Shown piece by piece: positions 14,101-26,400 of a stretch of 64,000 nucleotides of DNA. This DNA comes from Echinococcus granulosus (Eukaryota; Platyhelminthes; Cestoda; Cyclophyllidea; Taeniidae). Every line of letters begins with the position of its first letter. Within the stretch, counting starts at the first letter, position 1. The notes under the pieces are model-generated. The model searched no databases and was not told the DNA's origin. It saw only the letters and a list, made by a program, of their open reading frames with translations. The DNA lies in NCBI RefSeq assembly GCF_000524195.1, contig NW_020170391.1, positions 826,273 through 890,272 on the forward strand, read 5' to 3'. A program made the translations under genes and the position numbers.

Positions 14101-17100
14101 GAGGTTTCAACAACTAAAACTATTTGCCTTTGTTTTTTTTACGTGGTAAATTTATCACCTGGTATTTTGAGAAAACTAAAATCGTGTAGTGAAAAATTGC
14201 CTTGGTGTTTGCGCCAATGATAATTCATTTCAAGCAGTAAACAGTTTAAATTATTCAAAAGCAGTACAAATATGCAAACTGCCTGACAGGCTATTTTGTC
14301 ATTCCTTAGTTATTTTATTACCGCAATTTGTGCACTTTAAATAAAAATAGTCTAAAAAGAATAATTGCCGCAGGTATATCAATGAAGGGCCGGAGATCCT
14401 TACAAGAGTATGTATGAATCATACTCCTTTCATTTGAATAATAATAATAATGAACAGCTAGTATAAACCCGCCTTCAGGCACGTAAGAACAAATCAACTC
14501 TTAATCTTCCAGCCTATCTTCTGGTTGTTGTTTGAAGCGTAAATAAATAGCGAAACTGAAGTCAAAGCGGACGAATTGTTTTCTTGCACAAACCAATAAT
14601 TCCGTTATGGATTTCAAGCTACATCCGCCAAGTTATACCATACACCCCTAGCAGTATCATGCAAAGTTTCGTTTCAAGTACAACAGAATTAACAGAATGG
14701 GTGGGTAACGTAACGAGTGCTAGCTCTGGCGTGCAGGTCTAGGGTAACTACCCGGTGTCGTATATTTTCGCGATTGCATGAATCAATTGCCTTCATAATT
14801 CCGTGGGCATATTTTTTTGAGAAATTGTCTGGACAGAAAAGCCGCTTGCTTCCGTGGGTGGAGTAATTAAATTTAACTGACGTGCGAACAGCTCGGCGTG
14901 AAGGTGCACGCGATCTTGGGAGGAACCCCGCAAGCCTCTGTCACCATCAGTGGTTCTATTAAGCTTCCAGTAAGTAAAATGTTAGTTTGAATCGCAACTA
15001 AAACAACTCAACATATTTACTCCCACTCTTCAAGTTGCGTTTTCGAATATGTTACTTGAATGTTACATTCAATCTAGGGGCAGAGCTTGGCTAATTTAGG
15101 TACACTAAACTATTTTTCTTTAGAGTGTTTAATGTAGTAACAAATAAGTTCAAGTCCTCAATTTAAAAATACCAGCATTTCAATGCTGAAATATGAATTT
15201 GATGTAAACAAATGCTATAGTAAAGCCATAATAAAGAAGATAAACAAGTAGATCCAGCCAAGTGCATAATGTAATTAAAAAGTATTTAGATGCAATTTTA
15301 ATATAATTTACCGTTGGACGAATCTGCCCCCACATTAGAGCTTGGGAATGGGATTGTTTGGAACATGAAAAGAAGTCGAGAGCTTTCGAGACTTTCGGTG
15401 ATTCTTCGTTTCAGGCCGGGTTGTAGTCGCCACCTATGTCGCCGATATGTTACAAGGAAGTGTGGTCTCGACACGGACAAACCTAAGGTGATACGGTAAA
15501 AAAAGAGATATTTGATCTTTGGGTCGTATCGCCTTGTTTTGATTAACTTACAAACAATTTGAAAAGGTTGAGCATAATTATCGTTTGATTTGGAAGGTTA
15601 GAAGCGGAAAGAAGTGTGCTTTACTAAGACTGGAAATGTATGCTTAAGTAACATAGCAAAATAAAACCGTGCTAAATTAACTCACTTTATATGGGGAAAA
15701 AGATCCTGTTTCACGAAGCTTCATTACACAGAAAATAACCTTGTCGGTGCATTTTTACCTTTCTGCCGACTGCATGCCCAAACGGTCGACAAATAATCCC
15801 TCCGCGTCCACTCGCTCGCCCGCCCGCCTGCCTGCCCATCCGTCCGGCCGACGGTCCAGCCGCCCCCTGGCCCCCACCCTCTCTGCCTTCCGCCCACCCT
15901 CCCTCTCTTCCTCCCCTCAACCGGCTGACTAAGCCGACAAATAGGGCGTGCGCTACGACTACGGCTTGAAGCACAATCAACCAATCAGTCGCCATCAACT
16001 CTGAGGCAAAAAATTCAAGGTCACGTTGGACGATTCGTCAAAGTATGCAATGCGTGTTAATCGATATGACCACCACTTGCAAAATCGTGTGCCCCTTTTT
16101 TGCACTTCAACACATCTTAAGTCGCCCCCTCCTTACCCTCACAACCGTGATGATGCTACATCGCGGTGTATGCTTTGCCTTTATTGGTAAGAATTAACTC
16201 GATCCGGCATGCTGTGGTGCTCTTTTTCTGGTATTCAAAGCGTGTACAGGCTTTGGAGACCATAATGCACTTCAGGTTGCATGATCTTGACAAATGATGT
16301 TTCTGCAAATCATAAAAGGTTTGCCTTATCAATAACCATTTTAATGACCTTGTAACCTAATGACCAAGTTCAAATCGATTAATTCATTCCCCATGATCGT
16401 TATGCCACTGGTGTTGCTTGCAGAGTTGGGTTTTGAGTGAACAACATATCGTGAAGTACGTGAACACTCTAAGGTCAAACTCAAATGGCCGACCTCTTAT
16501 CAAGCCTTTAAACATATGCATATAAAGGCGAGAACAACAACTCAACAAAGCGAAGATACCCTAGAATGTTCCATGCATATAAACCCGAGAGCTAAATAAG
16601 TTGCAACCCAATTTGGTCACCCATATGCGGTAGGAAGATACGTGTATGCTCTCAGTTGCATCAATTAATGTCCCGAAGGTTATTTTGCTGACTCCAGGGC
16701 TGAGCATAACAAAATGATGCAGCTTAGACATCGCGCAGGTAAATTCTTCCTTGCACGATCAAATGCATCTTAGAGTAAAAGTCATATCAGCCATAGGGAA
16801 GGAAATTTTCAAAAACCATGTACTGGAAAGTTATAAATAGTCCCTTAATATGTGCATGAAGTTAGCTGAAGTGGTAGTGCTGTAATGATTGATAACCCAT
16901 TCATTTTATAAATGCTCCGCCTTTGGTCCCGCCTGTCATCTCCTGTGCATGAGAATGTCACCATCGAGTTAAAAGGCGGCGTTTACACGCCAGCGTCTAC
17001 CAATAGGAGACGAAACGGGATGTTGGCATCTTGCTCAGGGCAATTTTGGCCTTATATGGTAAATCGACTTATAGATGTAAGAACAACCATTTTATTCATG

Positions 17101-19269
17101 AAATCAAAGCGATTAAATTGGGAATATGAGATAGTTTCACTTTGGAAAATCCTTTCTGGAATATTTTCTTATTGTCCTGTCCACGGATTCCCCTTGTGGT
17201 AAATGGAGAACTGATGACTAATTCATTTCAAGAAAATTGCGTTTATTACTCACGAAGAATTACACTGTTTAATAAAGACTTATCTTCATTAAGGTGTTGG
17301 ATAAAATGCTAAAAATAATTTAAAAGTATTTCTGCCATCATATGATCCGCTAACTCACTCTTTAAGTCATTTAGTCAAATGTCCCATGATTCTATTCCCT
17401 TTCTAGTTTTTGTTTTGTCTTATTAACCTTTGCCATTCTTAGCGTAATTACTACAATTTATACATGACAAAATTGTTCATTATGGTGCATAGGAGGTTAC
17501 GGGAAAAATTTGACCCGATCCACAAGAGCAAAACATTGAACCCACTGATCAATTACGCTACATGATGATTTGGTACCGAGTGATTGATTTAAAAACAGTA
17601 GCGGTTAAAGGAAAGTTTTTTTCCGCTAGCCTAGGAGTTTCATGGAACTCTCTACCACAGGTGTGATCAGCAATGTTTTCGTTCAACACAAGCTAGGTGA
17701 GTCATCGTCAAGTCCTCCAATTGGTCACCGCGTCAACAACAGCGACGTCGGGTGATGCGTCTTCGTGTGAGTTTTGACTGACTTGTTGGAACGTAGTTAA
17801 GGCTGCGACAGTACCACTGCGCCACGCGTCTGTAGTGTTCCCACCCGAAGAGTACACCCTTGATGAAGCTATTGGCTAGCAGTCAACACAATTCCCTCAA
17901 GTATTATAAAAGGCACTGGTTGGTCTACATTCTTAATAGGTCTTAGTCTTAAGTTTTTAGAAAAGTTTAGTACTTTTTCATGATTCGTGCCTACCTATCA
18001 ACCATTTATCTACTAATATTCGACTCGATAAAATACAGGCCATTTGGGTTACTCGTTTAGTAAGTTGACACTCAGGCTGTTGGTGTGAAATTGGCAGACA
18101 GTAAAGTCTGAACGAGTGCCTTTTAATACATATTAACGTGTCAACGGTCTACCGGTTCAGACGTTTTATTGACGGTAAATTGCGTTATTGTGCGCTTCAA
18201 ATCTTGCAACAATTTGAAACTCTGGAAAGTGAAGTCAACCCTTGTCTTTTTTGCCGACGGTTCGTCTTTAAAACGAATTTGACTTACAAAATTCTTTCAT
18301 ATGTAGACTTTTGCCTTTAGGTGTTACTTGGGCCTCACCAATACACACCATTTATTGTCTGAATACAGTGAATCGCCTCTATGCGATAGCAATGTCTGCC
18401 AAAACCAAACGGTACTCGTGGAGCTGGAAACCACAAAACTAGAAATTTTATGACAGTGACGGTGATTAGTCGCCCTTGTGATTGTTTTTTGTAAGAGCCA
18501 ATTTTCCTGTCATCGAAAACGCCCCAATTGAACTCATGAAAATGTCATTTGATTTGATAATCAATAAGTAAGAAACACTAGATACGTTTTGTATTTGACG
18601 ATTTGGTGATGCAACTTAGGTAAAGAAGCTTGGAACGCACTTAAATATTACACTTGTCTCGAATACCGTTTATGGGGATAGTGAAGCTCTCTGTGATTCA
18701 GTAATCAGACAGGCTACTTGGGTTGGTTTGCTCAAAGTGGTATTGCGCTTCTACTACTGCTGGAAGATCTAAGCTTACATGTTACAAAATGTCAGTATTT
18801 TTTGTAGGAAGATAGATGGTAAAACTGTAAGGATTATGCAAAAGGCTGGTAACTCTTTTCCAGTTTTTTCCATGTGTAGCGTGAACTAGCACAAAGTTCA
18901 TCCAGCCGACTTGTAGTATTAGTATTATTGACCTGAGTGAGAGCTGCCTTCTTCAAGTGAAAAGGCATTTTGGCATTGATGAGCCGTATGAACGAACGAG
19001 AGAGTAGACAAGTGGGATGATAGTTGAGAAATGGGCCTACTTTTGGTACGAGCTTGCACGGAGCGATGCAACCAGGGCGCTGGACGCTGAGCTATCTGTG
19101 TCGCAGTGTCGAAGAAGTTGAGTCTGTCCACCCTGCCCTTGCGGAGTCGTCGATTGAAAGCGCAGGCGTCTGCGAGGATGGAGTCATAGCGTAGCAGGTC
19201 GGGAGCGCTTGCGTTCGAGGTAGCCGCGGCTGAGACCAGGTCGGCTGGTACTGTGGAGACGGTTGCCAT
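2197..19269 (-). CDS. DPF: DPF/d4-family (requiem, BAF45-like) protein with tandem PHD fingers, nine exons
   Basis: Homologue of DPF1/2/3, acetyl-histone readers of SWI/SNF (BAF) remodellers; nuclear role inferred from the family. Coding exons in order: 19041-19269, 15312-15482, 13442-13857, 10185-10302, 7207-7620, 6517-7128, 5850-6035, 4948-5618, 2197-2361. All junction phases agree and the sum is 2982 nt (993 aa). The Requiem_N-like domain lies near residues 26-115 (motifs YDSILADACAFNRRL and YRRHRW). The single C2H2 finger is near residue 590 (FVCEVC then RYHYHSQH). Two PHD fingers end the protein (CGYC, CFGC, WVCTECKSCWICG; then CCCECDRGYHGYCL and WVCEIC). Human DPF2 has 391 residues; the excess here is Pro-, Gln-, Ser- and Gly-rich linker. 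I chose the ATG at 19269 because the longer reading starts only at GTG. Exon 4 is inferred from phase and sites. The acceptor of exon 8 is ambiguous. Family assignment is very secure; exact borders of exons 6-8 are less so. Confidence 0.9.
2362..4947 (-). other. GC-AG intron between PHD1 and PHD2 of the DPF gene
   Basis: The exon holding PHD1 reads ...ANEG into a stop with no usable GT donor in the right phase. The sequence AATGAG|GCAAGC on the minus strand is a good GC donor, and the next exon begins after tttgcatgcag. The join is phase 0 and restores the family order CWICGSGANE followed by DLIMCCCECDRGYH, matching the linker between fingers in DPF proteins. The nearby GT dinucleotides give the wrong phase. 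The rest of the intron shows no other gene that I can support. Confidence 0.75.
14437..14451. repeat. (AAT)5 microsatellite in a DPF intron
   Basis: Five perfect AAT units directly visible, inside the intron between exons 2 and 3 of the DPF gene on its 5' side. No function inferred. Confidence 0.8.
15797..15922. repeat. Pyrimidine-rich, C-rich low-complexity tract in a DPF intron
   Basis: The plus strand over about 125 bases is dominated by C and T, with repeated short units such as cgcccgcctgcc and ccctctcttcc. It is far more C-rich than the surrounding AT-rich intron. The open frames across it encode only Arg/Gly/Pro low-complexity peptides and are not supported as coding. It lies in the first DPF intron, downstream of exon 1 in transcript order. 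Confidence 0.6.
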
Positions 19270-22200
19270 GCCCGCGCGCGCCACTCTATGTGCTGTGTCG
19301 GTGTACCGTCTGCTTCCAGTCCGTCTGAAAGGGTACGTGGAGGTTTAAGGGGGCGTGGGCAGAATTCCTATTGGTCCACCAAAGCCAATGAAAATTTGGC
19401 AACGCGCAGCGCGGCGATATGTAGTTGCCCAATTGGAAAACTAAAGGGACTTTTTTCTCTTAAAATTTACTGGGCTCACGGACATCACTGAAGTGCAGCA
19501 TTTTTTTTTTCATTCAACCTGTACGTCACTTCATTAAATAGCTGACTATGATCTCCCCTAAAATGCGGAATTTGAATGTTTTATTAAAAACATCTGCTTG
19601 TGCATGGAAATATTTTCCTATAATCTTTATTACTTTTGGTAAAAAATTTAGCGCTCTCAAAGAACCAATCACACCACCAACTAGCAATTTCGAAAACAGC
19701 TTCATGTACAATATGCCAATTTTTGGAATTCGCATAACCATTTTATACGTACATATCCGCACGCTAGTCCACGGGTGAAAACAGTCAACTATTTCCAGTA
19801 TATCACTTATTCGAGTGGCATGAGGCAGCTAACAATGATCCAAACCGCCCGCATGCATCAAGTTTCATCAAGAATAAGTTTATTCACAATGCCTCACTGC
19901 AAATAAGTTGGTTTCTTCAGGGAAAGGGTTGACAAAAATTTTAAAAAATAGGTGTCAATGAACAAAAAAACCTCGCAGGAGCTCAAATTTTGTTATTTAA
20001 ACAATTTCAGGGCCATATTACTCAGTTCCAAATTTCCTAATTGTCATATGACCATGCCTATATTACATGCTATACCGCCGTCAATGCATCAAGGTACCAA
20101 ATTAAAAATAATTATTTACAAGAGCTCAGGAGTTGCAAATGCCAACAAAATATTACAATGCTAGCATTAACGAGTGAGGGTAGCTGTTTTGACAAAGGTG
20201 CACTGTTGTGTGTCACCCAACCAACGCAGTCGTGCTTTCATTAAAAGGTCAAGTAGTTTGCGTTTACGAGGCAAATTGTAGCCACTTTCTTTGAATAGGA
20301 ATAATGAATCGTACTACGTAATGCATTGATAGCCATTACTGCTAATTTCTAATTAGAATGGGTAACAAATGAACACCTAGTATGGTTTTACCTGTCGACA
20401 GAGGAATAAGTACCAAACGAGTGCCAGTAGCGACTGGTTTGAATTCAAAGAGCTTTGAAACGTATTAGCTGTTGTTGTGATGGCATTTTAACCAGCATTT
20501 CGCTTAATTATTTGGAGGTAGGGAGTCAACTCTAGAGCACCTCTGAGATCGAAACTTCAAGGAATAATCGCATAATTGCCGAAGAGCGGCATCTAATTGC
20601 CTGCCGGCTTCGAAAAATGCATCGAATAGAAAATTCGAAAGCATACGACTTTACCTTTACAAATAAAAAATACTCCATAACCACAAGTTGGTAATTTTAT
20701 TCCATGACAGACAGACTAGTTTTCCTCGCATTTTAAACTAAAGGTTATTTTCCTGTCATAAAACCTCAATTTCATGCATATCTTAATTTTATTTACTTCT
20801 TGAGGTAACATCTCCAGTATTTATACAGATAAGGCAGGTAGATTTATCTAAATCAAAAGCAGTTCCAAGATTCAGAGAATTTAGTGCGATAAGAAACTCC
20901 AAGTTTGCATAGCACTAGCACAGTGGAATTTGTTCCGGTTTTAAATATCGTGTAAAGCCATAGCCGGGTGAGAAGCCGACCCAAGTTCGGCTGAAGTGTA
21001 CAGTTTGACTAAACACGTTTGCTTCTGGGTTCCTACAAAAGTGTCAAAACGCACCAGGCCAATGTCTGATTTAGCTTTTAATCAAGTTCAGGAAACTGTG
21101 CAAACTATCCCCGGACCCGAGAATAAAGTGGGAGAGTAAACGATTATCCATCAAACTAAAGGGGATACATGGGTCTTGGAATACAACAATCCAAGGGAAG
21201 ATAGTGAAAATCCTATCCCTGGTTAACCCTTAAAAGTATATGGAAAATGTCTAAGTCCTTCGTAATGGGTCTCCACAAAAGGTCTACCTTGTTAAAGTAT
21301 TCTTTTTTTACTTTAAATCAGGCATAGAAGCAGTATAAGCTGACGAAGAGAACTACGGTTGGATTGTGATTTACGCATTCGAACCGACAGTTAATAGTAA
21401 TGGGAACCTGTATGCTCTTATTCATTAAGTATTTCACCTTTTAAACCTTATTTCCGAAGCTTTTCCGAAATTGCCCATGAACCCAAGCACTAACTATAGG
21501 AAATTTAACTTTCCAAAAGTGTTTGAAAAGCAGTACCAATTAGCGAGTCACCTTATTGGACAGTCATCCACTTTTGGTTGAAATCGAACTCTCAAGGCCA
21601 CTCACATCTTAAGGTTATATTTGCAGGGACATAACTGGGACCTACAAAGTACATACCATTGGACCACTTGCTCATTGATATGTATGAAGACGAGGCGAGA
21701 GGCTAAAATAACTACCCACACATCCAGATGCCGCTTAGTTTCCCGCATTCGCAAATTCACCTTTTCAGCACAGCAGAGTTGACCGTTACAAGATAGTGGC
21801 TCACCGAGACCGTGACTCGTTACGTCTGAAAATGACGATTTGAACGCACACAACCGCCTGAAGACAATGCATAATTTCCAGAAATGTAATCTTTACAGGT
21901 TTACTTTGATGCAAGTGGAAACATTTTCTAAGAGATAGTGATTTAATAAAGATGAATACACTAACGGACAGCAGCTCTACAAAAACTTGAAGAACAGTAA
22001 CGGTGACTAAAACCAGAGAAATTAGGAACATCATGTATTATGCACGAGGCCAACAATAATTGCGAAATAAGAAGTTTTTTGATGCCGGACAGGCTGGAAA
22101 ACGCTCCTGAACGACCATGAAAATACGTGGTTGTGGCTACTTCAATCAGACGCGTCAATCACGTTTGCCCTCCCGACTAATGTACGCGCCTTGAAGCCTG

Positions 22201-22718
22201 GACACATCTTACTGCAATTAGTACCTAATGTACTACCGACGCCCCAACCTCATAATGTGGTAAATCGGCATTCCACCGCTTGAGTGGAATCAGTGTTATA
22301 AAGCAGAGCGAAACATCTAAAAGCTATAGATTTTCCGCCTTCTTAGTCCAAAGAATCTTCTCTCGACCTGTCGCTATTCCGGAAATATGCCAACAGGACC
22401 TCGGCAAATCACCTCACCCCAGTATACGAATCATTAGTTTTTCAGTAACTACTGGACCCTTACAACGAAGTGACTTCGATGTATCCCCACGGTTGTTTCC
22501 TAATTTACTCGCTGAAAGTGTTCCGATGACAACATTTAAGGGTATAGCAACATGCATGATGATGATGATGACTGGTAACAATGAGCGAACACAGAGGTGA
22601 CAGTAATGCATCGCCATCATGCGTAAAAAGGCAGAAAATTCAATCTCAATGACTGTCTATATATGTATCTGTATATAAATCAGTGGCAGTATTTACAAGT
22701 GGAGCCATGTAAAATGGG
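19270..22718. other. Intergenic region between DPF and bL33m, nothing supported
   Basis: This holds the 5' flank of the DPF gene and the 3' flank of bL33m. The first 110 bases upstream of the DPF start are relatively GC-rich, as often seen near a transcription start, but no TATA box or other element could be assigned. The remainder is AT-rich with only short scattered frames. An (ATG)5 run lies at 22556-22570. Confidence 0.5.
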
Positions 22719-22928
22719 CTAGTCTCGAGTGCCAGCTTTGCGAAGGCTGCGAATCTTCTTTATTTCGCGGTAGAGGACGTGACGCTGAACGAGGGGATCG
22801 AAAGCAATCACCTCCTTCTTGGTGGTCATCTGACGCGGACGGAAGCCGACCATCCGGTGGCCAGTTACCACACTCTCCATCATCACCATCACCGTCTTCA
22901 CGAAACCTTGAGTCGTTTGGGTGGACAT
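22719..22928 (-). CDS. MRPL33: Mitochondrial large-subunit ribosomal protein bL33m
   Basis: A complete 69-residue protein in one exon, start ATG at 22928 and stop TAG at 22719. The human protein has 65 residues. The C-terminal half carries the family signature: IAFDPLVQRHVLYREIKKIR, followed by SL, aligns with the human DPVVxQRVLFVEKKKIRSL pattern. The N-terminal part is a basic, beta-rich stretch. It is a structural protein of the large subunit of the mitochondrial ribosome (family knowledge). A ctctttttaag acceptor-like sequence lies 9 bases before the ATG, so the 5' UTR is probably spliced or trans-spliced. It follows the UBXN7 homologue on the same strand, 542 bases beyond that gene's stop codon. 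Confidence 0.85.
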   Translation of the reverse strand: MSTQTTQGFVKTVMVMMESVVTGHRMVGFRPRQMTTKKEVIAFDPLVQRHVLYREIKKIRSLRKAGTRD

Positions 22929-22943
22929 AACCCACACCTTAAA
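22926..22943 (-). promoter_or_regulatory. Possible 3' splice acceptor just upstream of the bL33m start
   Basis: On the minus strand, ctctttttaag directly precedes GTGTGGGTTATG. A pyrimidine run ending in AG only 9 bases before a start codon fits a cis-spliced 5' UTR or a spliced-leader trans-splice site. Flatworms are known to use spliced leaders. Which one applies cannot be seen from the sequence. Confidence 0.35.
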
Positions 22944-23365
22944 AAAGAGCACGATACTTTGACGCAGGGACACTCAGGAAAGGAAATGATACCGCAAGCC
23001 CGAGAACATACGTCTGTGCTATTTAGACCACCAATAAGCAAATCTCAATCTGAGTTCACAAGGACTACAACTAGTTTCGACTAGGATTTCAGATGAAACT
23101 AAATATACAACTTTGTCATGATTTTTAAATTAAAACCTCAAATAACTCTTAAAATAGAGTGACCGCTTAACGAAAAGGTATTTAACAGAATTACTATGTG
23201 AAAAGAATAAATTCTAAAAATGAAGAACAGAGAGTGATTTAAAGAAAAGCATGACCCAATATGAGAGACGAGTATTTCAAACAACTGTCCCATACTGAAA
23301 ACCAGCAATCAAACCATGCGATTTCCATTCTAGAAAGAAAAGTTTAAATATAAACGGAATAAGTA

Positions 23366-23371
23366 TTTATT
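23366..23371 (-). terminator. Poly(A) signal AATAAA of the UBXN7 homologue
   Basis: The plus strand reads tttatt, i.e. AATAAA on the minus strand, 100 bases after the TAA stop of the UBX-domain gene. The position is typical for a 3' UTR signal. Confidence 0.6.
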
Positions 23372-23470
23372 CTAATACGTCGAGACCAATGTACACATAG
23401 GATTCCAGGAGGCATTTGACATACTTAAAACACATAAAGGAAAATACCACAAAAGAGAATAAGGTCTGGC

Positions 23471-26400
23471 TTAAATGTCCTGCAGGAATAGGGAATCGGA
23501 TTTTGCTAGTCCAATCTCATCGATGCGACTCATAAGAGGTAGATCGTTCAAACGAAGACGAGGATACACTCGAACCAACTCAAACTTTGAAGAAGGGTAG
23601 CCCTTCGATTTGAGATAGGAAAACAGCGACTGAAATTTAAAAAAAATGGAACCAGTGAAACGAAACACACCACTCCAGTTAAACAGGATTCTTGGCAGTG
23701 ACGTTATTTAAGTCAAACGAGATTCATTTACTGCTTAATGGTGTCACATTTCGAGCTGAAGGAAGCAGTGTTTTGACAGAGCGTTAGCGACCTCACAAAA
23801 AATGTTTTTCCACCAGTGACAGTTCATCAACTTATTTTATGAAAGTAACGCACTTTTAAACGAAGACTAGGCTCCAGACTCAGTACGGTTCGCTGACCAC
23901 AAGGAAAACGCAGGGCCACTCGAAAAGCGTTGGTGGGATCAGTCACTGGGGGCAACTCCTTTACCGATGCCGCAGGCTTCTCTTCTCCCGAAATTGGAGA
24001 GTCAACATCCTCGTAAAGAATCTTAGCATCCTCCTCATCGTCTTCCTCCAAAGCGAGGTCGACAAAACGCAAGAAATCGGCATCGTCCTCCACCAACGAA
24101 CGTTTCGACGGGCCAGCTTCAGAAGACTTGAGGAAGAATTAAACCAAGCAACGATTTTCACCATTGAAGCAAAGGATTCGAACAATATCGGGAAATCTAG
24201 GATTGTACACGGCCGCAGGCCAAGCTGTAGTTTGTGCCAAGATACTACCTATCACATAACCACCAATTGGGTGGCCAAAAAAGTTCCTGAGATATTCGGC
24301 AGCTATATAAGGACTTGTAACTGGCGATTTTCCATGTCCGTTATAGAGTATAAGTACGTCAGGCTATCGAAAAGGCGCTTTTACAGTGCCTCACCAGTTT
24401 CCTTTGATTTTAAACCTCACTTCATAAAACGTCGCTTGAACCTAATGGATGTGATTCAAGCTGGCCTGCTTTATGAATCGAGTTTGACCCGGTAGGTAGG
24501 CGCCAAACCACCCGTGTTCCTGTAATTACGATGTTTTTTTTGTGCGGTGGACTGCAAATGCGATAGTCACCATGATACTCCTGAAAACCAAACAACAATT
24601 ACAGATCCGAGTCTATCTACCTGATATGGCACAACTCGAAAATAGTGAAACTTTTCTGCCCAAAAACAGTCAGGACTAGTCAATAAATTGGAAGAAAAAG
24701 TCTATCTGTATCCATACAAGGCAAATGAAGACGTTATACCGCTGCAAAACACCCCTGAGATTTGTGCTTTGTACGTTATCCTCATTCCCCATATTATCCT
24801 TAAATTTCTCAAATTAATGATTGGCATCTTTTCTATTAAATAACCACGTGAAACGGACGGCCGAGAAAAAGTGATGGATGGGGCTGGGTTTGTTATTTCT
24901 AGAGGCAAGCGTTTGACGAAGGTGAAATCCGCAAGTATGTCTTGGTGTGAAGGTATTGTAAATTATAGAGTGCAGTGATGACTATCGTAACGAGTCAAAT
25001 AGTTTAAGAAGCAGTCTGCATTTATTTAATTTCTCCCATAAAAAATCACACAAATTTATTTGGCAGCTCCGACAATAAAGAGCGTCTAACGTCTACCCGC
25101 ATTAAATACCAAGAATTATTAGAAAGCAAGATGACGTACCACATCGAGGCTTCTGCGTTTCAAGGAGGAAGAAGGTTTAGCCGTAGTTGTGGAACCGGAT
25201 GAGGTAGATGGAGTGGCGGTTAATGCCTCCGGCGAAGTATGGGTAGCAGAGCCATGTGCAGACGCCGAGGGCTAAAGTTAACGAAAAGGAAGGAAATTGA
25301 TACTAAGTCCTCAACGACCTGAACAAGGTGCATACATAAGACAGTTACAATGGAATACAAGCACAAGCACATAACGTTGGGGCACAAACTTTGCGTAGGG
25401 TAACCCAGGAAGACGTCCAAATAAGTGTTAGTGTTACAGTGTAATTGCTGACGACTTAACAGCATGGACCAAAATTTATCTTTTAACGGTTTTAGCTAAC
25501 AAACCCAGAACAATCGAACTTCTCATGCCTTCAGTAGTTGCTACCCACAGAATGTTACCTGTGAAAGATCAAGATCGTTTATTTTTGCAGCAAATTCGGG
25601 ACTTATTTTAGCCTTATTTATTTTCTACTTTATCCTTTTAACCAGTATTTTTTATTCTTTGGAACGCAACTTGGAGCCATAAGCTGCATGAAGCAGACGT
25701 GAATAAATGGAAATCCAGGTAAATAAGCCAGGAAAGTGATTCTAAATGGGAGTTTGCATAGAGGTACACACACACGTACATTCGCTGTTGTATGTGCACT
25801 TTAACCTTTTAGCAGAAGAGCCGCTGAGGCTAAAGTTGGGCTGGAAAAGAGCGTACCGAGGGAGTGAGAGTGAGAGAGGAAAAAAAAACAAAGCATGAAT
25901 ACAACATGCGAATCAAGTGATGCACATCTGATTGGCCCACGGAGTTAGCCAATGAAATAAGCCAAAAGACGTGCAGGCACAGCAACCAGCAGAATTTGGT
26001 TTTTTCATCACTGCCTTCAGTGAAATACACTGCTTCTCCATCCTCCATTCCTCGCTCTCGCCATGATGGGTAGCTTTGAAAAAGAGGCGGATAATTTTCC
26101 TTCCCTTTATGCAATACGCAAAGGAAGTCAATTGCGCTGTTGAAGATAGAACTGACGAAATACCATGAACCGTAAATTTAAATGAGAGCTATGGCAAATT
26201 TGCAAAATGGCACTGGTTAAAATAAATGAAGAAATAAGGACGATTTCACGTGACCAAAGAGAAAAGCTTACCAAAGCTGAAGCGGAGGTGCCGTTAGCAG
26301 CCTTGAGGCGACGCGTTTTCAAAGGGTAATACTTCGACTCCAATCCAGAGGGTTCAGCTAGTTCCGTTTCGCCGGGAGCAGACCGTAGATAGGGTCCGGA

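Noticed and set aside
15711..15998. Gly/Arg-rich frames over the pyrimidine tract
   Set aside because: Created by low-complexity sequence inside a DPF intron; no splice sites or motifs.
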